From NCBI GenBank assembly GCA_049323435.1, contig JBMOMX010000018.1, forward strand, positions 1 to 18,399: a DNA stretch of 18,399 nucleotides, given 5' to 3'. Source of the stretch: UBA11222 sp049323435 (GTDB taxonomy: Bacteria; Pseudomonadota; Alphaproteobacteria; UBA11222). The translations under genes were made by a program, and so were the position numbers. The notes beneath the pieces were generated by a model. The model had not been told where the DNA came from. It did no database searches and saw nothing but the letters and a program-made list of their open reading frames with translations. Of the stretch, positions 1-6,663 are shown in pieces (the first letter of the stretch is position 1; every line of letters starts with the position of its first letter).

Positions 1-93
1 GGGAGGCATATGCTGCAATCACCCTCCTCCCCCTGAAAGGGGGAGGCCGGGAGGGGGTCAACGAACAAACTTAATGTCATACCGCTGTAGAGT
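1..93. repeat. Dispersed hairpin repeat, left copy
   Basis: An inverted copy lies at 18295-18387. The first 70 bases match the reverse complement of that copy with about five differences, and a weaker match continues to about base 93. Inside is a strong hairpin: CCTCCCCC, a five-base TGAAA loop, then GGGGGAGG (27-47). No open frame with protein-like sequence covers it. This looks like a non-coding dispersed repeat of the kind scattered between genes in many alphaproteobacteria. Its copy number elsewhere in the genome cannot be seen from here. Confidence 0.75.
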
Positions 94-128
94 CTGATCC
101 ACCTGATTGGAAGCATTCCCTCTCCACG

Positions 129-223
129 TCATTGCGAGGAGCGTAGCGACGCGGCAATCCAGAAGCCACATACATAGGCTTTGCTGTGTGGCTTCTGGAT
201 CGCCGCGCTTCGCTCGCGATGAC
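129..223. repeat. Imperfect palindromic REP-like element
   Basis: A long inverted repeat. The inner arms ATCCAGAAGCCACA (157-170) and TGTGGCTTCTGGAT (187-200) are perfect over 14 bases. The outer arms (GTCATTGCG at 129-137, CGCGATGAC at 215-223) match with small differences. The arm text containing GAGGAGCGTAGCGACG resembles palindromic repeats I recall from other alphaproteobacterial genomes. Short open frames crossing it are artefacts of the palindrome. It lies downstream of the minus-strand methyltransferase gene and may act as its terminator or as an mRNA-end stabiliser, which is inference. Confidence 0.7.
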
Positions 224-261
224 GATGGTGAAATGGTGATTCAAAACAAATGAATCAGGGC

Positions 262-1437
262 CTAGCAGCATCCATCAGGGCCGCAGACAGCGGCCGCGGC
301 TTCGCTGGTCACCACATAGTCTTCGCCCTTGGTTTCCTTTGGATGGCGCGAAACTGAACGCATGCAGTCAAACAGGCCGGCTTCTTCCAGCGGAATTTCC
401 TTCAAAGGCGGCACCGGAATGATCTGGGCGCTGTAGGGCGCGCGATTGTACAGACCATAGGTTTTGTCACACACCGCAACCGGCACGCCGCGCTCCAGCA
501 CATGGCCGTCATCATCCTCGACCTTGCGCCAGGGCCCCGCATAAATGACCGCCTGCTTGCGTTCCAGGCAAACGCCCTGTTTGCCCTTATATGCGGTGAC
601 CGTCACAGAACGGAATTCTATCCCTTCAACCGTGCGCCAGGGCGCTGCATCGCGCCTGGCAATGGCGATGCCATAAAATCCTGCCTCCTCGAAGGCGCGC
701 AAAAATTCGCGTTCCTGAAAGGCGCCGGAAACGCAGCCAGACCATAAATCCGGGTCATTACGCATATGTTGCGGCACAATTTCGTCGGAAACAATATCGG
801 AGATAGCCACCCTGCCGCCAATCTTCAGTACACGGAACATTTCAGCAAACATCGCGGACTTGTCTTCGGCGGCAACCAGGTTCAGCACGCAATTGGAAAC
901 AATCACATCCACACTGGCGTCTGGTATCAGCGGCGCCTCCGCCGCCTGGCGCCTTTTAAAGGCTTCGAACGCCTCCAGATCCGCATAGGAAGCAACCGGA
1001 TGGGCCGCAAGCCAGCCTTCGATGGCGGAAATATCCGTGCGCAAATCCTGTATCCTGCCGCGCTTGAATTGCACATTATCGAAGCCTGCGGCGGCGGCAA
1101 TCTGGCTGCGGTATTTTTCCGCCAATTCCAGCATCGGCGGGTTGAAGTCAATGCCCGTAACCTGCCCCCCGGCGCCAACAATCTGCGAAATGATATAGCA
1201 GATCTTGCCGCCGCCACTGCCCAGATCCAGCACCTTTTCACCGGCACGCACAAATTGCGACGGGTCGCCGCAGCCATAATCGCGATCAATGATTTCCTGC
1301 GGGATAATTTTCAGGAACTGCGGATTGTAATCAACCGGACAGCACAGGGCGTCCTCGCGCGCCCGCGACGCGGCGCCGTAACGCAGCAGCACTTCTTTTT
1401 CTGCATCAATGGGCGTCATATCCATTTGAAACATCAT
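262..1437 (-). CDS. arsM: ArsM-like arsenite S-adenosylmethionine methyltransferase with cysteine-rich tail
   Basis: A 391-residue class I SAM methyltransferase. The SAM-binding motif VLDLGSGGGK is at 69-78 and the acidic motif II (TGIDFNPPM) at 94-102. Four cysteines sit where ArsM enzymes carry their arsenic-handling residues: C33 in LCCP, C56 in YGCGDP, C183 in SNCVLNL and C235 in GCVSGAF. ArsM transfers methyl groups from SAM to trivalent arsenic in the cytoplasm. Two things are unusual: an insert at about 137-168 before the C183 motif, and a C-terminal extension of about 110 residues ending in CGPDGCC. The gene lies 54 bp downstream of rne on the same strand, and no arsR, arsB or arsC is nearby. 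AAAAGGA abuts the first ATG, so initiation at ATG 1425 is also possible. The arsenic specificity is inferred from the cysteines; another thiophilic substrate is possible. Confidence 0.75.
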   Translation of the reverse strand: MMFQMDMTPIDAEKEVLLRYGAASRAREDALCCPVDYNPQFLKIIPQEIIDRDYGCGDPSQFVRAGEKVLDLGSGGGKICYIISQIVGAGGQVTGIDFNPPMLELAEKYRSQIAAAAGFDNVQFKRGRIQDLRTDISAIEGWLAAHPVASYADLEAFEAFKRRQAAEAPLIPDASVDVIVSNCVLNLVAAEDKSAMFAEMFRVLKIGGRVAISDIVSDEIVPQHMRNDPDLWSGCVSGAFQEREFLRAFEEAGFYGIAIARRDAAPWRTVEGIEFRSVTVTAYKGKQGVCLERKQAVIYAGPWRKVEDDDGHVLERGVPVAVCDKTYGLYNRAPYSAQIIPVPPLKEIPLEEAGLFDCMRSVSRHPKETKGEDYVVTSEAAAAVCGPDGCC

Positions 1438-1470
1438 TCCTTTTCTAATGTCATGATTTGCCAGCGAGGC

Positions 1471-1488
1471 CTGTCCTGCGCAGGACAG
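1471..1488. repeat. Perfect 18-bp palindrome between rne and the methyltransferase gene
   Basis: CTGTCCTGC is followed directly by its reverse complement GCAGGACAG. As RNA it can form a 7-bp stem with a GCGC loop just after the rne stop codon. There is no U-run after it on the minus strand, so it is not a standard intrinsic terminator. It could be a processing hairpin or a protein-binding site. Confidence 0.5.
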
Positions 1489-1491
1489 CTG

Positions 1492-4353
1492 CTATTTGCC
1501 GAACTGGCGTTGCCACCAGCCGCCGCGTTTTGGCCCTGCGGGCGCCTCCGGCAAGGGCGGGGGCGCTTCGGGTTCAGGAACCGCCTCAATGAAGTGCTGC
1601 TCAGGGATCTGCGGCTCAGGGGCTTGCTGCTCCGGGACTAGCGGCTCCGATGTTGCAACCTCCGGCGCATGCACTGCCGGTTCCGGCTCCGCCGCGATCA
1701 TAACGCCAGATGAAATAGCTTCCGGCTCCAGGTCAGGTTGTGCAGCTGATTGCGGCGCTTCACCATCCCCTGCAATTATTGGAACGATCAGCACATTGCC
1801 CGCAGGCCTGGCTTCAAGCGAATCATATGGCGATGCGCCTTCGGCTCCGGCTTCGGACGTAATCCCCTGCTGGGTATCCTCCCGATCCCGCCCGCGCCCG
1901 CGCCCGCGTCTGCGGCGGCGCATTTTACGCCGCCGGACTTCGTCCTCGCTCAGATCCCCCTCGGGCTTTTTCTCAGCTTCCCCCGGATGAGCAGGCTGTA
2001 TTATCCCTTCATCCGAAACTGTGGCCGGGGCCTCATCTTCAGACGCCGGTTTCAGATCACGATCGGGACGCCCGCGCCCGCGCTTGCGGCGGCGCTCCCC
2101 GTCACGAATTTTAGGCCTGGTATCCGCAACGCTACCGTCTGCCGCTTCTTCCAGCACCTCCTCCGCCTCGTCTTCTTCCACAGGCTCGGGCATTGCCGGC
2201 GTAACGCTCACCAGCGGTGGCGGAATGATGGCAAGCCGGTCGGACGCTTTTATTTCAAAATTCGGCGACTGGATCGCATTAGAGGCGATAATAAATATTG
2301 AAGCGGCGGCCCGCGCTTCAATCTGCTGCAACCATTGGCGTTTCTGATTGAGTATATAGATCGCCACATCCGAAGGCACGTGCACATCCAGCACATGATG
2401 CTGGCGGCGCTGGCATTCTTCTTCTATGCCGCGCAGAACACGCAGCGCCAGCGAATCCACGGAACGCACCAGCCCGGTGCCATGACAATTCGAGCAAGGC
2501 CGCGTTGTGGTTTCCACCACGCCCTGGCGCAGCCTTTGACGCGACATTTCCAGCAGACCGAATGGGCTGATGCGGCCTATCTGGATATTGGCGCGGTCGG
2601 TTGCCAGACACTCCTTGATCTTGCGTTCAACGGCCTTATTGTTTCGCAGATTTTCCATGTCGATAAAGTCGATAACAATCAGCCCGGCAAGATCGCGCAA
2701 CCGTAACTGCCGCGCCACTTCTTCCGCCGCCTCCATATTTGTGCGCAGGGCTGTGGCTTCGATATTGGCCTCACGGGTAGACTTGCCCGAATTGACATCT
2801 ATTGAAACCAGCGCCTCGGTCGGATTGATGACAATATACCCGCCGGATTTGAGACGCACGGTAGGATCGAACATCGAATCGAGTTGCGCCTCGACCTGGT
2901 AATGCTGAAACAGCGGCACCGCCTCGCGATAGGGTTGAACCCTTTTTGCATGGCTGGGCATCAGCATGCGCATAAAGTCCTTGGCCTCGCGGTAACTGGC
3001 TTCGCCTTCGACCTGGATGATTTCGATATCCTTGTCATATAGATCGCGCACGGCGCGCTTGACGATGCTTCCTTCCTCATTGATCAGGCAGGGAGCTGTT
3101 GAACGCAGGGTCAATTCGCGAATCGTTTCCCACTGGCGCAACAGATAATCGAAGTCCCGTTTGATTTCCGCCTTGGTCCGGTTGGCGCCAGCCGTGCGGA
3201 TAATCAGGCCCATGCCTTCCGGCACTTCCAGTTCCGCAGCCACCGCCTTCAGGCGCTTGCGATCAACGGCATTGGTAATTTTCCGGGAAATTCCGCCGCC
3301 GCGCGCCGTGTTAGGCATCAATACGCAATAGCGCCCGGGGATCGAAAGATAGGTGGTCAGGGCCGCCCCTTTTGAACCGCGCTCATCTTTCAGTATCTGA
3401 ACCAGCATGATCTGGCGTTTTTTGACGACTTCCTGAATCTTGTATTGACGTTTACGCGCGCGCGGGCGTGACACTTCGTCCAGCGCGTCTTCGGCCCCGA
3501 CGGATTCTATTTTTGTGCCGGGGCGGTCTTCCCAGCCGCCGCCATCCTGACGTGCTTCTGCCTCCCGTGATTCCCGGGGTTCCCTGGGGGCGTTGCGCCG
3601 CCGCCGGGATGCCGGCCGCAGCGCGGGTGACGGCCCGGTATTCTCCACATCAGAATCTGCCAGAACCTGAGGCGTGGAATCCGGATCAGCGCTTTCCGGG
3701 GAATCCGTCTGTTCCGGTTGATCATCTCCGGCATGGAAGATGTTCTCGGCTTCCGGCACGATAGCGGCAGCGCCTTCCTCCAGCCCGGCATGCGCGGCGG
3801 GCCCCTCTGCATGGTCCGCATCGGGATCGTGCAAAATTCCGGAACTGATTGAATCGCGATCCGCGGATGCCATCAGAACGGTTCTGGTTCCTGGCCCGTT
3901 ATCTGGATCGGGATCATCAGCGCTTTCATCCGGCCCATCTGAGCCGGAGTCAGCGCCGCCTGTTACAGTGACGGCGCCGCCGTCATTTTCGTCATCTGCA
4001 TCATCGCCTTCATCGGCGCCGGATGCGAAATCAACATCTTCATCGGCATCCTCGGCGCGCTGTTCTTCAGCCGCATCCGCCTCCAGCAGTGCCTGCCGGT
4101 CTGCGACAGGAATCTGGTAATAGTCGGGATGGATTTCATTGAACGCCAGAAAGCCGTGCCGGTTGCCGCCATAATCGACAAACGCCGCCTGTAGGGAAGG
4201 CTCAATCCGGGTGACCTTAGCGAGGTAGATATTGCCGATCAGCTGTTTTCGGGCGGCAGATTCAAAGTCAAAATCTTCAAGCCTGTTTCCCTGCACAACG
4301 ACGACCCGTGTTTCTTCCGGGTGGGTCGCGTCGACAAGCATTTTCTTTACCAT
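1492..4353 (-). CDS. rne: Ribonuclease E (Rne/Rng family)
   Basis: A 953-residue endoribonuclease of mRNA decay and rRNA processing, and the likely degradosome scaffold. The N-terminal S1 domain is split: the first half is at about 37-84 and resumes at about 300-345, separated by roughly 215 acidic, low-complexity residues. Such an insert is typical of alphaproteobacterial RNase E and absent from E. coli. The catalytic acids are D519 (in SIDVNSGKST) and D562 (in LIVIDFIDM). Their 43-residue spacing equals that of E. coli D303 and D346. The zinc-link cysteines C620 and C623 lie in RPCSNCHGTG. The C-terminal half is disordered, with arginine-rich patches near 757 and 805-825 that probably bind RNA, acidic/proline stretches, and a conserved-looking KRGGWWQRQFGK end. 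It is transcribed divergently from the amidase gene through a long leader region. Confidence 0.96.
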   Translation of the reverse strand: MVKKMLVDATHPEETRVVVVQGNRLEDFDFESAARKQLIGNIYLAKVTRIEPSLQAAFVDYGGNRHGFLAFNEIHPDYYQIPVADRQALLEADAAEEQRAEDADEDVDFASGADEGDDADDENDGGAVTVTGGADSGSDGPDESADDPDPDNGPGTRTVLMASADRDSISSGILHDPDADHAEGPAAHAGLEEGAAAIVPEAENIFHAGDDQPEQTDSPESADPDSTPQVLADSDVENTGPSPALRPASRRRRNAPREPRESREAEARQDGGGWEDRPGTKIESVGAEDALDEVSRPRARKRQYKIQEVVKKRQIMLVQILKDERGSKGAALTTYLSIPGRYCVLMPNTARGGGISRKITNAVDRKRLKAVAAELEVPEGMGLIIRTAGANRTKAEIKRDFDYLLRQWETIRELTLRSTAPCLINEEGSIVKRAVRDLYDKDIEIIQVEGEASYREAKDFMRMLMPSHAKRVQPYREAVPLFQHYQVEAQLDSMFDPTVRLKSGGYIVINPTEALVSIDVNSGKSTREANIEATALRTNMEAAEEVARQLRLRDLAGLIVIDFIDMENLRNNKAVERKIKECLATDRANIQIGRISPFGLLEMSRQRLRQGVVETTTRPCSNCHGTGLVRSVDSLALRVLRGIEEECQRRQHHVLDVHVPSDVAIYILNQKRQWLQQIEARAAASIFIIASNAIQSPNFEIKASDRLAIIPPPLVSVTPAMPEPVEEDEAEEVLEEAADGSVADTRPKIRDGERRRKRGRGRPDRDLKPASEDEAPATVSDEGIIQPAHPGEAEKKPEGDLSEDEVRRRKMRRRRRGRGRGRDREDTQQGITSEAGAEGASPYDSLEARPAGNVLIVPIIAGDGEAPQSAAQPDLEPEAISSGVMIAAEPEPAVHAPEVATSEPLVPEQQAPEPQIPEQHFIEAVPEPEAPPPLPEAPAGPKRGGWWQRQFGK

Positions 4354-4869
4354 TAAGTGATTCTCCTGGCCACAATGCGTCGAGGCGCGCTTTTCTGTAG
4401 GCGCTCGCCCGCATGGCCGATGTTTGGAAGCTTCCGGCTGTAGTGCGGCTCATCCGCTCCACGCCGGACGCAGATAATGCCCTGCGCAGAGGCAGCCGGA
4501 TTCGGCTGTCACGCATTACCCGCCGAAACTGGCTGGGCCGGCACATACTGGCATTGCTTCCGGGTTTCATTCGCATCAGGCCGCCCATTGGGCGCCCCTC
4601 CAAAAATTATTCTGAATAGCCCTAGCATAACAAATACTTGCGTATTGTAGCGCGATGGCTTTGACAGCATATCCGTTCCAGACATCTGATCTTAAACAGA
4701 TCGCTGCACCCGCATCTTAACCTTCTGTCCACTATAGAGCAATACAGGAACCGCACCCGCCGCCAGCCTCGCTTCCCGGCCGGCCTGTCAGCCTGGCAAG
4801 CGAGGTTTCTTGATATTTCACACGCCTGCAAGGAAACTGCCTGAGTAACTGATTCGAAGGCCATCGCCA
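4354..4869. other. Long divergent intergenic region (rne leader and amidase promoter)
   Basis: About 515 bp with no convincing gene. On the minus side it should hold the rne promoter and a 5' leader. RNase E is known to regulate its own mRNA through its leader in enterobacteria, so a long leader fits, although I recognise no Rfam-type element here. On the plus side there is a TTGACA at 4661-4666, but the -10 position 17 bases on (ATCTGA) is poor. A 108-codon minus-strand frame (4277-4603) overlaps the rne start out of frame and has no family resemblance. Confidence 0.6.
4624..4646 (-). promoter_or_regulatory. Candidate rne extended -10 promoter with adjacent dyad
   Basis: On the minus strand, TGTTATGCT resembles an extended -10 (TGn plus TATGCT, the hexamer at 4629-4624). 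Directly upstream is the inverted repeat AATAC-TTGC-GTATT (4633-4646), in what would be the spacer. The -35 is weak (CGCTAC). If correct, the rne leader is about 265 nt. This is a tentative prediction from pattern alone. Confidence 0.25.
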
Positions 4870-6354
4870 TTGAGTTCGCCCGGCAACATTATCACACCGA
4901 GGATGCGCGCAGACCGGACGGTTGCATGCTGCAAATTGCTTTGTTTTCTGGCGTTTTTTTTAGCTTTTGGGCTGAACCCTGGCCTGGCTGCCGAAAAAAT
5001 CGCCGGCTTGAGCATTGAGGGGCCTTCCAGCAAAGCACGCATTGTGATGGATATGACGGCCCCTGTGCCTTATGCGCTGTTTACGCTGGCCGATCCCTAT
5101 CGGGTGGTGATTGATCTTCCGGAAATAGACTGGTCAAGCGCGCGCCAAAGTGCGGGAACGGCCAAAGGCCTGGTGTCGGGATACCGGTTTGGACTGTTTC
5201 AGCCTGGAAATGCCCGATTCGTACTGGATTTGCGGCAACCCGTGCGCGTGTCCAGGATCTATTTTGCACCCTCGCCCAAAACGCCTCCCGGCAGCAAGGC
5301 CGGGGCGGTCCGCATGATACTGGAACTAGAGATTACCAGCCGGGAAGAATTTTTAAAAACTGCCGGTTTTAAAGGCCGGACCAACCGGGTGGCGGCGGCC
5401 CCGCCAGCGGATACAAAATTATCGCGCACTGCGCTGCCCCAACAGGCGGCAAAGCCTGCAGCGCCACCATCAGCACCCTCTCTCGCCTCTGCGCTGCAAG
5501 CCGGCGCGGCATTGCTTTTGCCGCCACCCAATCCGCGCCGGACGATTTCACCCGGCGCAGCACTTCCGGGCGCCCCCCTGTTGGCGCCCACGACACCCTC
5601 TGTGGCGCAGCCACGCCTGCCCGAAGCGCCTGCGGCGCAGCAACATCTGCCCGTAACGCCTGTGGTGCGGCAGCGTCTTATCGTCATTGATCCCGGTCAT
5701 GGCGGTGTGGACCCGGGCGCGATCACCGCACAGGGCGTGTATGAAAAAACCATCGTCCTTGACACTGCAAAACGCCTGAAGGCCCTGCTCAGCCAGAACC
5801 GGCAGTATAAAGTGGTGATGACGCGCGAAACGGACATTTTTGTGCGCCTTGCCGACCGGGTGCAGATTGCGCGTAACGCGGAAGCCGACCTTTTCGTCTC
5901 GATTCACGCTGATGCGCTTGCCACGCACAAGGTGCGGGGCGCATCCGTGTACACACTTTCCGAACAGGCCTCTGACAAGGAGGCCGAATTGCTGGCGGCA
6001 AAGGAAAATAATTCTGACATGATTGCCGGCATAGGTATCGGAGACGAAACCGATGAATTGGTAAAAACCATCCTGATTGACCTGGCGCAACGTGAAACCA
6101 CCAATAAATCCGTGCATTTCGCCAAGCTTTTACTGCCGCAACTGAAAAGCACCGGCGCCTTGTTGAAAAATTCCCACCGTTATGCCGGCTTCAGAGTTCT
6201 GAAAGCCCCTGATATACCTTCGGTTCTGGTTGAGCTGGGATTATTGTCGAATCATACGGATGCGCGCATTTTAACGTCCAGCACCGGACGCCAGAGGCTG
6301 GCCGTAGCGCTCAAACAGGCGATTGAAGAATATTTCCGTAATGTCAGAATATGA
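4870..6354 (+). CDS. amiC: N-acetylmuramoyl-L-alanine amidase (AMIN plus Amidase_3)
   Basis: A 494-residue zinc amidase that cleaves the bond between N-acetylmuramic acid and the stem peptide in periplasmic peptidoglycan, normally during septum splitting. A hydrophobic signal segment (about residues 23-41, ending in LAA) predicts export. An AMIN domain (about 44-150), which targets such enzymes to the division site, is followed by an alanine/proline-rich linker (about 170-262) and the catalytic domain (about 268-490). Zinc ligands are H277 (DPGHGG), E292 (VYEKTI) and H346 (SIHAD); the catalytic glutamate is E455 (LVELGLLSN). The start is TTG with GAAGG nine bases upstream. The next in-frame ATG (4903) would keep the signal peptide, but its GAGG abuts it. 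It is convergent with recA; in many alphaproteobacteria this gene is followed by mrcA (PBP1a), which is absent here. Confidence 0.93.
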   Translation: MSSPGNIITPRMRADRTVACCKLLCFLAFFLAFGLNPGLAAEKIAGLSIEGPSSKARIVMDMTAPVPYALFTLADPYRVVIDLPEIDWSSARQSAGTAKGLVSGYRFGLFQPGNARFVLDLRQPVRVSRIYFAPSPKTPPGSKAGAVRMILELEITSREEFLKTAGFKGRTNRVAAAPPADTKLSRTALPQQAAKPAAPPSAPSLASALQAGAALLLPPPNPRRTISPGAALPGAPLLAPTTPSVAQPRLPEAPAAQQHLPVTPVVRQRLIVIDPGHGGVDPGAITAQGVYEKTIVLDTAKRLKALLSQNRQYKVVMTRETDIFVRLADRVQIARNAEADLFVSIHADALATHKVRGASVYTLSEQASDKEAELLAAKENNSDMIAGIGIGDETDELVKTILIDLAQRETTNKSVHFAKLLLPQLKSTGALLKNSHRYAGFRVLKAPDIPSVLVELGLLSNHTDARILTSSTGRQRLAVALKQAIEEYFRNVRI

Positions 6355-6376
6355 GCACGCACGCTTGACGCGCTTT

Positions 6377-6440
6377 TACCAGACAGCCTGATACCAGACA
6401 GCCTGACCAGGCACGCTGCCGCCGGACAGCCTGACCAGGC
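6377..6440. repeat. Short tandem repeat cluster (GACAGCCTGA units)
   Basis: TACCAGACAGCCTGA occurs twice head to tail (6377-6391 and 6392-6406). GACAGCCTGACCAGGC then occurs exactly at 6397-6412 and again at 6425-6440, a 28-bp period. Each of the latter contains the small dyad CCTG-AC-CAGG. The unit is too short and irregular for a CRISPR. Confidence 0.7.
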
Positions 6441-6595
6441 GCCCCTTAATATCAGCGCCCAGTAATGCCCCCGCCCTTTTCATCCGGCATGGCCTGCACA
6501 GGTTCACGCAACCCGCAAGCGCAAGCCCGGCTGTGCGCCCAGCGCAGCGCGCGCAGCCATTGGTGTTGGCCACTGGTGCTGACCACCAGCGGCAG

Positions 6596-6631
6596 CCTGT
6601 GAACACGCCCATCACAGGCAGCGTTCACAGG
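6596..6631. terminator. Candidate hairpin downstream of recA
   Basis: Perfect 9-base arms, CCTGTGAAC (6596-6604) and GTTCACAGG (6623-6631), around an 18-base loop, 33 bp past the recA stop. No U-run follows, so it may be a Rho-associated 3' hairpin rather than an intrinsic terminator. Confidence 0.35.
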
Positions 6632-6663
6632 GGCACGCGATCACGCGGATGGGCCGGCCCGCC

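Larger units (their letters stand above)
6355..6663. other. Convergent spacer between amidase gene and recA, no gene
   Basis: A 309-bp gap between two genes transcribed toward each other. It contains tandem copies of a 15-bp unit, a further shifted copy and several GC-rich inverted repeats, listed separately. Open frames here show no protein-like composition. It probably holds terminators for both genes, but no stem followed by a clear U-run is visible on either strand. Confidence 0.6.

Noticed and set aside
766..1641. A 291-codon plus-strand frame antisense to the methyltransferase gene
   Set aside because: It lies wholly opposite a clear SAM methyltransferase and the end of rne, has histidine/asparagine-rich composition typical of an antisense shadow, and has no family resemblance.
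1890..2090. CCCGCG-rich tandem stretches within rne
   Set aside because: They encode arginine/glycine-rich patches of the RNase E C-terminal half, so they are coding low-complexity rather than separate repeats.
4277..4603. A 108-codon minus-strand frame upstream of rne as a leader peptide
   Set aside because: It overlaps the rne start out of frame, is arginine-rich without recognisable domains, and there is no evidence beyond an open frame.
4661..4690. TTGACA as a sigma-70 promoter for the amidase gene
   Set aside because: The -10 position at 17 bases reads ATCTGA, too poor to list as a separate feature, though the -35 itself is perfect.
6377..6440. A CRISPR-like array
   Set aside because: Units are 15-16 bp, partly overlapping, with no spacers of constant length and no cas genes.
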